From: Lepidodermella squamata
Lineage: Eukaryota > Gastrotricha
Assembly: GCA_047495785.1 (NCBI GenBank)
Contig: JBLDXI010000025.1
Location: forward strand, 806,001-870,000
DNA: 64,000 nt
Direction: 5' to 3'
Under the pieces are notes generated by a model. It ran no database searches and was not told where the DNA came from. It saw only the letters and a program-made list of their open reading frames with translations. Position 1 is the stretch's first letter; every line of letters begins with the position of its first letter. Positions 1 to 8,835 of the stretch are shown piece by piece. Both the position numbers and the translations under genes were made by a program.

Positions 1-349
1 CGTCAATGAACGGTCCAGGCCGTAAAATAACGTTCAAACCAAGCTTTTGAGCAGTGTTGAAATAAACTTCGACATTCGCAATGTCTCTGAAATTCAGCTG
101 ATCCCGCAGGGGTTGATGAAGGTTCCACATGATGTAAGTCTCGATGGTGTTAAGGCCCATAGCTCGCGCTCGAGTTAGCCGGTCCTCCCAGTATTGAGGC
201 GGGACGCGGAAGTAATGCAGAGTTCCTGATATGTATCGAAATGGCTGGCCGTCTTTCAGAAAGCGATCGTTGGCGTAATCGATAACAAAAGACCGATCAG
301 CTAGGAAGCCGCTGATCGATGCAAGTGTAATCAGCAATAGTTTAAGCAT
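1..349 (-). CDS. GH35 beta-galactosidase-like, N-terminal part, cut by window edge
   Basis: Reading leftward from the ATG at 349, 116 codons are open to the window edge. The product starts with a hydrophobic signal peptide (about residues 1-17), followed by DRSFVIDYANDRFLKDGQP, the usual start of the secreted/lysosomal GH35 barrel, and then the segment ending in LRPGPFID. It is clearly a paralogue of the complete gene at 8836-10734: same strand, same signal-peptide junction and near-identical start of the mature protein. Family knowledge: GH35 enzymes hydrolyse terminal beta-galactose in lysosomes or extracellularly. Both catalytic glutamates would lie left of the window, so activity cannot be judged. 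Like its paralogue it has no intron in the visible part. Its loop keeps Pro (RPGP) where the other copy has Ala. Confidence 0.9.
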   Translation of the reverse strand, partial: MLKLLLITLASISGFLADRSFVIDYANDRFLKDGQPFRYISGTLHYFRVPPQYWEDRLTRARAMGLNTIETYIMWNLHQPLRDQLNFRDIANVEVYFNTAQKLGLNVILRPGPFID

Positions 350-751
350 TTCTATAAGAAATTCGAAAAATTAGGAACAATGAACGAAACTTGTTAACCC
401 TTAAACTGCGCAAGTAGGCCGTGACGGCCCTTATCATCTTTAAGCGAAATTTGTTTGATGTTCCCCCAGTGTTGCGAGACTGGTCTTTCTCGAATTTTCC
501 TAACATTTTGTTAACAAATTAGACAATTATTGTTAAGCAATCGAACGCTCTTTTGAACGGCACCGTTGTGTCCTACCGTATCAGGCGAACCGGAGTAACG
601 GATGGATCGGATTCTCGGACATTATAGGGCGACTTTGCAGTCACGTGAATAAGGTCAAAGTCCGTCTATTTTTTTCTGGTCTTGGTCGCGCGGTCGCGCA
701 GTCGTTGTGGTCGGGCGGTCGTGTAAAAAAATGCTCACTTAAAAATGAGAG

Positions 752-830
752 AAAAAAAACGATGCACCACCAGGAGTCGAACTAAGGATGTTGGAATAAA
801 AAGCCATGTTTTTGATCCACTACGCCACCA
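752..830 (-). other. tRNA-like pol III cassette (left arm of foldback 1)
   Basis: Exact reverse-complement copy of the cassette at 915-993: A box on the minus strand at 817-827, B box at about 774-782, T run at 752-759. The two cassettes point outward from the central spacer. Confidence 0.55.
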
Positions 831-914
831 ATTCATGGCAATTAAGAGTTTCTATCAGTGGATCCGATTAGCAACAATATGGGTGTAAATATTTTCCCGG
901 CCGATTTCTTCAAC

Positions 915-993
915 TGGTGGCGTAGTGGATCAAAAACATGGCTTTTTATTCCAACATCCTTAGTTCGACTCCTGGTGGTGCATCGTTTTTTTT
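915..993 (+). other. tRNA-like pol III cassette (right arm of foldback 1)
   Basis: TGGCGTAGTGG at 918-928 fits the A box (TRGYNNANNNG), GTTCGACTC at 963-971 fits the B box (GWTCRANNC) 45 nt downstream, and a run of eight T at 986-993 would stop pol III. The acceptor and T stems do not pair well, so this is a degenerate tRNA-derived unit as in SINEs, not a working tRNA gene. Confidence 0.6.
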
Positions 994-1125
994 CTCTCAT
1001 TTTTAAGTGAGCATTTTTTTACACGACCGCCCGACCACAACGACTGCGCGACCGCGCGACCAAGACCAGAAAAAAATAGACGGACTTTGACCTTATTCAC
1101 GTGACTGCAAAGTCGCCCTATAATG

Positions 1126-2846
1126 GATAACTGGGATTCCTACAGTCTGGGAAGTGAAATGCTGTATCAGCGGTCAGAATACCAATAATTACTGAATGCT
1201 GTTCCACTTTGGAGTTTCTCGGGTTTTTTGAGATAAGACTGAGCATTTCCTTGCATAGGAATAGTGGAGAATCCTTACGTTTGGACAAGATTAGGGAAGA
1301 ATGCAAATGCACAAACACAGAAAATAGTGTGAGTAAGCTTAAATTTATGGTTCGTGATCGACCCAATGAGCAAAATAAGTGGTTCTATTAGCAGAGAGAG
1401 GAAAGAGTATAATAGGCTTTTCATATAATTTCAGTGCACCATAGGCGAGGGATAGCTATCGAGTCCGGATACTTAGTCAACTGTTATCTGTGTTATTTGC
1501 TGCCTGTGAGGTCAAGCTCCGGGGCTCAGACTGGCACCATGAGCTGCTGATAAAACACAGCCATTTAGCCTTGTGCCTTGTTGATAAAGCATGCGAGCAT
1601 CATAACTCGGCAGCAATAAGTGCAGAGTAGAAGGGGGTGTAAGTTTAAGGTGTAAACAAAAAGTGTCAGCGCAGACAGGATGTGGTTCAAGAAAAAAAAC
1701 CGAAATTAGGTTGAAAACGCTCAAAAAGAAGACACAAAAATGGTCTTCGCAGGTATTTCATTGGGCGCATGTCAATCTTGCCAACGAAAGATTGAGCATT
1801 TTGTTGAAAACTCGCATGTCAAAACTGCTCAATTCTCACTGATAGCTAAGTATGTGGTTTGAAAATGATGTGGTGAGAGTGGCTAGCAGCCATAGCAACA
1901 TCTGTTTCAGAAATTGCTTTGCTTGATCTAGCGGCACGTGCACGTAATTGCGTCGATTGACTGACTACTCTAAAGAGCTGTTTTTTAGTGCGAGTAAATA
2001 ACACATAGAGCAGAGCAAACCGGCACACCTGCACAGCTCAAAGTAAAAACAAAAGAATTGCGAAAAATGCGGAAATTCCAAAACCACTCATTAAAAGCAA
2101 GGTATGTATATGGCCTAAAAAAGCATGCCAAATAGGCTAGACCTAGGTCGCGTCATAAGTGGTTGATCTGTGAAAATTCTGAAGAAGCAGTTTTTTCTAA
2201 CAAATTCAGATTTTGAATTTTTTGAATTTTTTTTTAATTCTTGAAAATCATGCTAGTTCGCACAAGTCATGTCAAGTCAACTGTATCAATTATATTCGAA
2301 TTCGCCAAATTTCCGAATTTAAAAAAAATTCGGATTTCAGCCGATTTTAGTTGAAATCAACAAGAGGATTTATGAATTCAAAGCTGGGAATCCTCTTGTT
2401 TTTTATTTCCGACACAAGATTGATCCGTAAATCCGAAAATTAGACGCCCTATTCTCGTTTGATTTGGGGCCCGCTCTCAGTACGTACAAACATGTCATCC
2501 ATTGCGAGCTATTCGGAATTCAGAATAAATAAAAACTGCGCCCATTTCGACTAATTATGGTATTTCTTGATTTAGAATTAGCATAACTAATAAGTTAGGG
2601 CATTTTCTTGAGACTATCACCTGATGTGAAATGCCAAGATTTGTATAGCGGCAATCCTATATTCAGCGATCTTTTGGATATCTAAAGAAAGTCGTTTCAC
2701 CATATCTCAATCGAAAAAGGCTGAAAAATGAGACTTTTCAACGAGTTAATTTTTATTCAAATCACATCAGCGAAGAATTTCACACGCATTTCAATCACCG
2801 AATGCTGCATCACGGCTGTTTTATTATTCAAATTCTCGAATTTTGT
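1126..2846. other. Intergenic, no supported gene
   Basis: AT-rich sequence with only short ORFs that lack family resemblance or splice context. A short hairpin near 2360-2400 (aagaggatt and aatcctctt) is the only structure noticed. Confidence 0.5.
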
Positions 2847-3128
2847 TTAGACCGTATTCTCGTCTTCGTCTTCCTCATCTTCCACATCTTCTTCTTCTTC
2901 TTCCTCTTCGAAATCGCCCTTGCCAGCGTAGAAACTCAGATATTTAGCCAATCGATAGCGCGGCGGGTGATTTTGCGGGTGATCGAGAGGCAGGCCGTAG
3001 AAGGCTAGCAATTCGTTGACTTTTTCCGGCGACATGGCGTTGAACGTCAATAGCTCAGCTGTCCTGACCGGCGGCTCGTCGAGGTCGTCATTCGGCGGGA
3101 AAAACACAGCTTCACCACAAGCAGCCAT
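2847..3128 (-). CDS. Small acidic-tailed protein (93 aa), SAP-like core
   Basis: A 93-codon ORF starts at 3128. Residues about 30-68 look like a SAP-type helix-turn-helix, with a conserved-looking YGLPLDHP turn followed by a basic/hydrophobic RYRLAKYL helix. The C-terminal 20 residues are almost all Glu/Asp, a composition common in chromatin or RNA-associated proteins. There is no signal peptide or membrane segment. The GAA/GAT-rich acidic tail is a low-complexity tract and by itself poor evidence for a gene; the structured first 70 residues are better evidence. I do not recognise an orthologue. Upstream, 370 bp away on the same strand, is another small ORF (3499-3636). It could be a terminal exon of a larger gene. 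Confidence 0.5.
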   Translation of the reverse strand: MAACGEAVFFPPNDDLDEPPVRTAELLTFNAMSPEKVNELLAFYGLPLDHPQNHPPRYRLAKYLSFYAGKGDFEEEEEEEDVEDEEDEDENTV

Positions 3129-3498
3129 CGTATGTTGGATACACTGGACTCTTTCCCTGATGAAAATGGTAGAATTCGAAATTTATCAATTCTAATGAAT
3201 TTGTTTCAAACAGAATTACCATGCTAATTGCTCACTTGTAAATTAAAGAAAAATTCGAGCAAGAAAATTATAGTTTTGCTTTCAAACTTTGAAAAATAGC
3301 AGCGAATTATTGATCTTCAGAAAATCAGAAATATTAAATAAAGGTTTGTCATTTTCTCTAAAAAACATATCTAAAGTGCTAATGATTTTACAAATTCAAT
3401 TTCGCCCTTTGTATGTTGAGCTTTTCAATGTTTAAGTTTTTTTAAATTTTTTCGATGCCCCTAGAAAATAGGTAAATGCTTTGAAAAAATTATGTAAT

Positions 3499-3636
3499 TT
3501 ACGATTTAGCGAGGCAGCGTGTGATGTTGCCGAGGCGTTTTTCCATAGCCGCCAGACGTTGTTCAACGCGTTGTTCGAAACTCATCAGCTTCGATTCAGC
3601 CGCATTGATCTTGTTCTCATCGTTAATCTGCTCCAT
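3499..3636 (-). CDS. Possible 45-aa coiled-coil microprotein or terminal exon
   Basis: A 45-codon ORF from ATG 3636 to TAA 3499 encodes a highly charged helix with heptad-like spacing (FEQRVEQRLAAMEKRLGNI), resembling small coiled-coil subunits. It lies in AT-rich DNA in which other frames are quickly closed. It may instead be the last exon of an unseen gene, since the ATG is near the start of the helical stretch and no promoter was identified. Not recognised as a known family; the length resembles small adaptor proteins, but no motif ties it to one. Confidence 0.3.
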   Translation of the reverse strand: MEQINDENKINAAESKLMSFEQRVEQRLAAMEKRLGNITRCLAKS

Positions 3637-5275
3637 ATTGGCGGATGAATTCGACACAAAAACAAGCAAAGAAAAATGTTTCTAAATTTGATATAGATTT
3701 CCTTGAAAACAATCGGGAAATTTCAGAGTGAAAATTATAAATAAAATAAAAATTTATTCCACGAATTCAATTTGGTCCTATAAAAATTGAAAAAATTCAG
3801 TAAATAAATTCGAATTTCTGAAAATTAGAAAATGCATAAATCAGAAACTGGCCTTGATATTTATTGTTGCTTTCTCGTTTGACTCACATGAATTAAAGGC
3901 AATAAAAAGCGAGTGTGAGGTTCGATGACCGTTTGTAAAATGCGTAGAGGCTAATAAAAGCCGCAATAGAGATTTTGAACACACGCGACAGCGAAAGAAA
4001 ACTGGCACGAAAAGCCAGCCAAGTAAAAATATTTCCTGCAAAAATCCACAATTTGCTTTATATTGTGCGTTTTCAGGACTACTGTTAAGGCGGACATTTT
4101 AGTTGTGGATTGCGTTGAGTTTGGAAAAATTTCGATTTTTCACTCGTGTAATATAAATTTCAACTTGGCTAATTCAAGCGCGAAATTCGCCTTGGGCCAA
4201 ATCAATCACTACGTCCGGACGAGGGTGCAATTTGACCCCAAAATTCTTTATCTATCTTTCGAAAATAAAAATAAATAAATAAAGTGATAATAATTCCACA
4301 CAAATTTGTGGATCATTTCTTTTGCCGATAATTTAAAGTTACTCTGGAAAACAAGTTGTTTGTGACGCAAATTTGCCATCACCTCTTTAGGAGTAACATT
4401 TCTGAAAGTGATAGATTCTCGCCAAAAGGTAATCAACGAATATAGAAAAAATAGTTTGTAATAACGTGGAATAAGCGGATTCAACGATCACAACCCTCAG
4501 CGAACGTCCAACCAGCAACCAGCTTGAAATATTAGGATGAATAAAATAACGGTTCTACGACAACTCAGCTCAGCCAAATTTCATTAATTTCATAAAAATG
4601 GGCAATAAATTGCGTAATATCAATCAAGAGGGCGCCTGGGAAGGATCAGAACCAGCGGACTGGGTACAACAACGATGCAAGTTACAGGCGTTGAAAACGG
4701 TGCGGTCCACGAAGCCGTGGGCTAAGGAAGCCGTGGTTCTGGAAGACCGAGGCCGAGGTCGACCAAGTATTCTTATTCTGTCAACGTTTTTCGGTCTTGT
4801 GGGTCTCTCACAGTGGAAATATCTTCAGGGTAATTTGAGGCGGAGTTGTCGACGGGTCGGTTCCGGACCGTATGGACCCGACATTGAGCACGTGTAAGCA
4901 AGGCGCAGCTCGAAACTCACATTACTGTAAAAATTTAGTACCTTAAGTGTCACTTATCGGCGGGAAACTTGAAGAAAAACCATTTTCCGAAAATAACTGA
5001 TCCGACCATAAAACCCCAGAAAAAGCGCCTGGTTTTGAGCCCGGATCATTTCGGGTCCAGATTTGGGATTCCGAAGTCCGGTTCGGATCGGGTCCAAAGT
5101 TTCAGACCCGAGAACAACTCTGAGGCGAGGAATCTCGCTTTTCATTCAAAACTGTTTCTGACAAATTATGGGACTGACGAATCTCATCGAATGAGATGCT
5201 AAGCGGTTGTGGAAGCAAGCTTTTCAGGGCTTCTGCTGGAATTTTACGTAAAATCTTCGTCAAACGATTATGAGA
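3637..5275. other. Intergenic, no convincing gene
   Basis: A 99-codon ORF on the plus strand at 4598-4897 has no recognisable domain and is not annotated. The segment 5126-5220 is similar to 6565-6660 (both contain tgggactg and tcgaatgagatgc), a remnant of local duplication. Confidence 0.5.
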
Positions 5276-5429
5276 CATGCTTATACTTAATTACTTATAA
5301 GCAATTTATTTGCGAAAATTTCACACTCAGCATATATCAATCAACTAGCAATCAAGCGATAGTAAGGTTAAGATTTGCTTAACGATTCTGCCAAACGATT
5401 CCGCTCACGTAGTTTGCATCGGCCTCACA

Positions 5430-5729
5430 TCAGTTCTTGACGTAGTGCTGTTCCCCATTGTAGATGCTGAAATATCCAGCGCAAGAAGTCCACAGGCGAC
5501 ACTCCTGGATGAGATTGTAGTAAGTGAAGGCGCGGCAAGTTTTATCGGCGGTGCACTTCGCGGCACAAGACTTGCCATCCGGAAGGTCATACGGACCACC
5601 AATTTGGTTTGTAGGCCAAGCGCAACTCTTTGCAGGAACCTTGTAGCCAGCAATATTCGGAGTCTGGGCAGCAATTGCTGAAATGACCACCGCGATAACT
5701 GCCAATGCCGGGAGCAAGGATCCAGCCAT
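5430..5729 (-). CDS. Secreted PAN/apple-domain protein, copy 1 (99 aa, intronless)
   Basis: Start chosen at the conserved MAGSLLPAL (ATG at 5729), not the in-frame ATG 20 codons upstream, because every family member starts here. Residues 1-21 form a signal peptide ending in AIAA. The mature 78 residues have six cysteines, with the PAN_4-like core CAAKCTADKTCRAFTYY and a following CRLWTSC. PAN/apple domains bind carbohydrate or protein ligands outside the cell; the ligand here is unknown. The protein is identical to copy 2 at 7170-7469, which faces it head to head. Unlike the copies further right, it lacks the phase-1 intron after the signal peptide. A TATA-like box and a TGCGTCAT site lie upstream. 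Confidence 0.85.
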   Translation of the reverse strand: MAGSLLPALAVIAVVISAIAAQTPNIAGYKVPAKSCAWPTNQIGGPYDLPDGKSCAAKCTADKTCRAFTYYNLIQECRLWTSCAGYFSIYNGEQHYVKN

Positions 5730-5806
5730 GTCGAAAGTGAGCAAATTACTACTTGATATTTGATGAGGAGAACAAAATGCAATTGACAATTTCAGCGAAC
5801 GCCGGG

Positions 5807-5859
5807 GGTATTTATTGAGTCATACCCGGTCTTAGGGACAATTACATCCTGATGACGCA
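5807..5859 (-). promoter_or_regulatory. PAN-family promoter block, copy 1
   Basis: On the minus strand TGCGTCAT (5852-5859) is followed by the TATA-like CAATAAATACC (5807-5817), about 80 nt before the ATG. The same pair precedes the other intact PAN genes. Confidence 0.6.
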
Positions 5860-5880
5860 GCATTTTGCTGCTAAAAATAT

Positions 5881-7014
5881 ATATTAACGCGTGGGTGATC
5901 GATTATATTTTGTTGGTACTTTCAGCAGGTGGTGAGTTATTTTCAGCTTTTTGGCAAACAATTTCCATCGTCAAGCGAACTATGCACTGCGTCAGTTTCT
6001 TTGAACTATTTTAAGGTATTATTATTCATTCAGAGGGCGAAGTACCGCTAGGGATCATCCCTACTTACCAGTTCAATAATCTCACAATCTCACAAGGTAC
6101 AAACACTAGCAAATAATGTGAAATGGTATCAGCCAATGTGGCAATAGGAATAATCAACAGCAGGATGAGTCTTAACATGGTAACATTTTGGCGCGCTCCT
6201 TCGCGTTTCTCAAATATCACGTTAGAGCTTGAAGTTTAATAAGAGTTAAATCACGAAATTTTTCAACGCACCAAGCCACTAACTGCCTTGGACTTCCTAC
6301 GACTGTTGGCGACACCGTTTTTCATGCTTCTGAGGCCGCGACATCGAATTTCTCGAAACTACAAAACACCGTCACAACATGGAACAACTTACCATTAAAC
6401 TGCTTTCCTCCAAAATTCGACATTTCCTACTTCAAACAGCAGATGAACGCTCTAGTTCTATGTCATCAAATATTAAGAATCGTGATGTTGTCGAATATTC
6501 TTAAATTCTTAGCAAATAAAAAAAGTATTTTCATTATTATAATTATTTTTTTATAATGTATGGCTTGGAACCTCGCTTTCCATTCAAAAAGAGTTTCAAA
6601 CGAAATATGGGACTGGTGAATCTTATCGAATGAGATGCCAAGCGGCAATGGAAGCCAACATTTCGTCCCCGCCCCTCCATTATCCCTGAAAGTTTCGAGT
6701 TGCAGTGCGAATTGGTACCCGGGCTCAGCCATATATGCTCGATACATCTCTGGGATCGGCTTGACGGGTCTCTGATCAGCAATCAGCTGGTGCTGAATGT
6801 GCAGGATCATCTTCCGTACTTTAATTTCCGTACACGCAAGCAATGTGCTCTTGCTCACTGAGAAAGTGAATAAATTATTAAGCAAGGTCAAAAAACTGTC
6901 TCAGTGCATGGCTCGATGATGAAAATTGCTTGACAAACAGTCGAAAATAACGCATCACCTGCTGCAAAAGCCAACAATATTTTTAGATGCGGTACACCCA
7001 CGAATTTCTTTGTA
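5881..7014. other. Spacer between inverted PAN copies
   Basis: A minus-strand open stretch at about 6550-6870 has plausible protein-like composition but no family resemblance and no clear splice context. The segment near 6265-6310 resembles 8445-8490 (ccttgga..tcctacgact). Nothing else is supported. Confidence 0.4.
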
Positions 7015-7032
7015 TTTTTAGCAGCAAAATGC

Positions 7033-7085
7033 TGCGTCATCAAGCTGTTATTGTCCCGCAGACCTAGTTTGACTCAATAAATACC
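7033..7085 (+). promoter_or_regulatory. PAN-family promoter block, copy 2
   Basis: TGCTGCGTCAT ending at 7040 is a Maf/CREB-type bZIP-like half-palindrome; CAATAAATACC at 7075-7085 is the TATA-like element, 85 nt before the ATG at 7170. The block is conserved in the inverted copy and upstream of copies at 31146, 49736 and 55312. Confidence 0.65.
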
Positions 7086-7169
7086 AGCGATATTCGCTGA
7101 AATTGTCATTCGCTTTTTTGTTCTTTTTCTTCTTTCTTAGAATCTCGATTCAACATTCAGACATTCAAA

Positions 7170-7469
7170 ATGGCTGGATCCTTGCTCCCGGCATTGGCAG
7201 TTATCGCGGTGGTCATTTCAGCAATTGCTGCCCAGACTCCGAATATTGCTGGCTACAAGGTTCCTGCAAAGAGTTGCGCTTGGCCTACAAACCAAATTGG
7301 TGGTCCGTATGACCTTCCGGATGGCAAGTCTTGTGCCGCGAAGTGCACCGCCGATAAAACATGCCGCGCTTTCACTTACTACAATCTCATCCAGGAGTGT
7401 CGCCTGTGGACGTCCTGTGCTGGATATTTCAGCATCTACAATGGAGAACAGCACTACGTCAAGAACTGA
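7170..7469 (+). CDS. Secreted PAN/apple-domain protein, copy 2 (99 aa, intronless)
   Basis: Encodes exactly the same 99 residues as the inverted copy at 5430-5729: signal peptide 1-21, then one PAN/apple-like domain with six Cys (CAAKC, TCRAF and CRLWTSC). The intron found after codon 24 in the other copies is missing without loss or gain of codons, as expected if a processed copy replaced it or conversion spread from one. The promoter block is kept, so this is not a dead retrocopy. Predicted secreted; function unknown beyond ligand binding typical of the fold. An AATAAA-like signal lies about 130 nt after the stop. Confidence 0.88.
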   Translation: MAGSLLPALAVIAVVISAIAAQTPNIAGYKVPAKSCAWPTNQIGGPYDLPDGKSCAAKCTADKTCRAFTYYNLIQECRLWTSCAGYFSIYNGEQHYVKN

Positions 7470-7640
7470 TGTGAGGCCGATGCAACCAACAATCCAGATG
7501 CAAACTAAGTGAGCGGAATCGTTATTCGGCAGAAGAAAATCTTAACCTTACTATCGCTTGATTGCTAGTTGATTGATAGATACTCAGTGTGAAATTTTCG
7601 CAAATAAATTGCTTATAAGTAATTAAGTATGTCCCAGAAT

Positions 7641-8835
7641 TTATATTCAATTTTATTTTCACCTGGTGCACTTATTGACGAATTCGATGATTCGACGTTA
7701 AATATCAGTTGAAGCCTTGAAAAGCTGGCTTCAACTGGCAATTCGGATGCGAACCAAGTACGCAGAATCATCTGGCCAAACCAAAAGTCACTGATTTTAC
7801 TATCGCTTGGTTGCTGGGTTATTGATAGCAGGAGCGTAAAGTAATTGTTAATAAATCGCTTAGAAATAAGATCACTGCCTTCCAATTTCCACTGCTGATA
7901 TAAAATTACGTCCGTCAAATTGAAAACGAATCACATGCACTGATTTTACTTACCTATCACATTTCAGCAGAAGCGTTGGCTGCTATTTCCAAGTTCAGAC
8001 TGAACATCCAGCGCCAGCTAATCAGAAAGCTAATAATCAGAAACCAAGCTTTAGCTCATCTCGAACACAGCAGAACTCGGGTTCCAAAAATTACCGACCA
8101 CCTGCGTAACCCTAATTGTTCTGTTTTTGAACATTTGGATTACCTAAATTAGAGACGTAAAATGTAAAAAAGGATTTGGGAGGACATCATTCATGTCAAA
8201 GTCGTTCGCTTCTGATGCAAATGAATAGCGGATTATATTGCCTGATGATGTCCAAATCCCAGGGGCGTATGTTGGAAGTGTGCTTAGGTTGGATCAAGGT
8301 TATTGTCAGAGAAAATAATGATTTCAAATAATCTAGCGGTTATTAACATTAGAATGAAGCTAAGTTACTTACACCTCAAATATCGCGGTGAATGTTTCGA
8401 GCTGACCTGTGAAAACCTGTGAATAAACGCCATGTGTGAACGCATTAATTAAGCCACTGATTGCCTTGGATTTCCTACGACTTCCGGCTACAAGACAGCT
8501 TTTCAAGTTTTCGAGTACTCCACTACCTGCACCCCCGTTTTGTGTCACCGCTCATCACCGCCAGCATCATAGTCTTCATTTCCTCCCATCATCGCTACAG
8601 CGTGACCGGTACGAACATGTTTTGTTGTCGAGCTCTCAAAGAGAATTCGAGAATTTCATGAGAAAAAGTAAAAATGTGATATATCTGACGCAAAATCAAA
8701 ATTTATACTGTCAAGCTTTCTAAATTATAGCGCTCAGTTCGGCGCACCTTTCTTTTTCAGAATTAGGCTACATTAGGCAAGAATTAGGCAAGAACTTTTT
8801 ATTCAGGTTAAAACAAAACGTTCGCAATCAATGAA
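7641..8835. other. Intergenic, no supported gene
   Basis: The segment 7730-7860 weakly repeats the 3' flank of PAN copy 2 (tactatcgcttg-ttgctg-ttgatag), suggesting an older duplicate tail. A plus-strand ORF at 8436-8723 has no recognisable domain. Confidence 0.45.

Larger units (their letters stand above)
620..1125. repeat. Foldback element 1: perfect 211-bp inverted repeat
   Basis: Bases 620-830 and 915-1125 are exact reverse complements of each other over 211 bp by eye, with an 84-bp unique spacer. The outer ends read cattatagggcg inward. No convincing target-site duplication is visible. Each arm contains a tRNA-like pol III cassette ending in a T run. Perfect arms mean either recent insertion or continuing homogenisation. 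It may be a foldback transposon or a palindromic dimer of a tRNA-derived SINE. Confidence 0.9.
5276..7640. repeat. Large inverted duplication carrying two identical PAN genes
   Basis: About 5276-5880 is matched in reverse orientation by about 7015-7640. The similarity covers the shared promoter block, the whole 300-bp coding sequence and 150-200 bp of 3' flank, including the aataaattgcttataagtaa stretch that probably holds the polyadenylation signal. The 1.1 kb between the arms is not duplicated. Coding regions encode the same protein while flanks show indels and substitutions. Confidence 0.85.

Noticed and set aside
976-985. TGGTGCATCG in foldback 1 equals the first ten bases of the LTR element PBS
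   Set aside because: Both derive from tRNA-like 3' ends, and ten bases is too short to claim a link.
915-993. Functional tRNA gene
   Set aside because: A and B boxes are good, but acceptor and T stems do not pair and no plausible anticodon arm forms.
2875-2920. GAA/TTC-rich tract as a regulatory microsatellite
   Set aside because: It encodes the acidic tail of the ORF at 2847-3128; no separate role can be supported.
4598-4897. 99-codon plus-strand ORF starting MGNKLRNINQEG
   Set aside because: No recognisable motif, no splice or promoter support, sits in repeat-like DNA.
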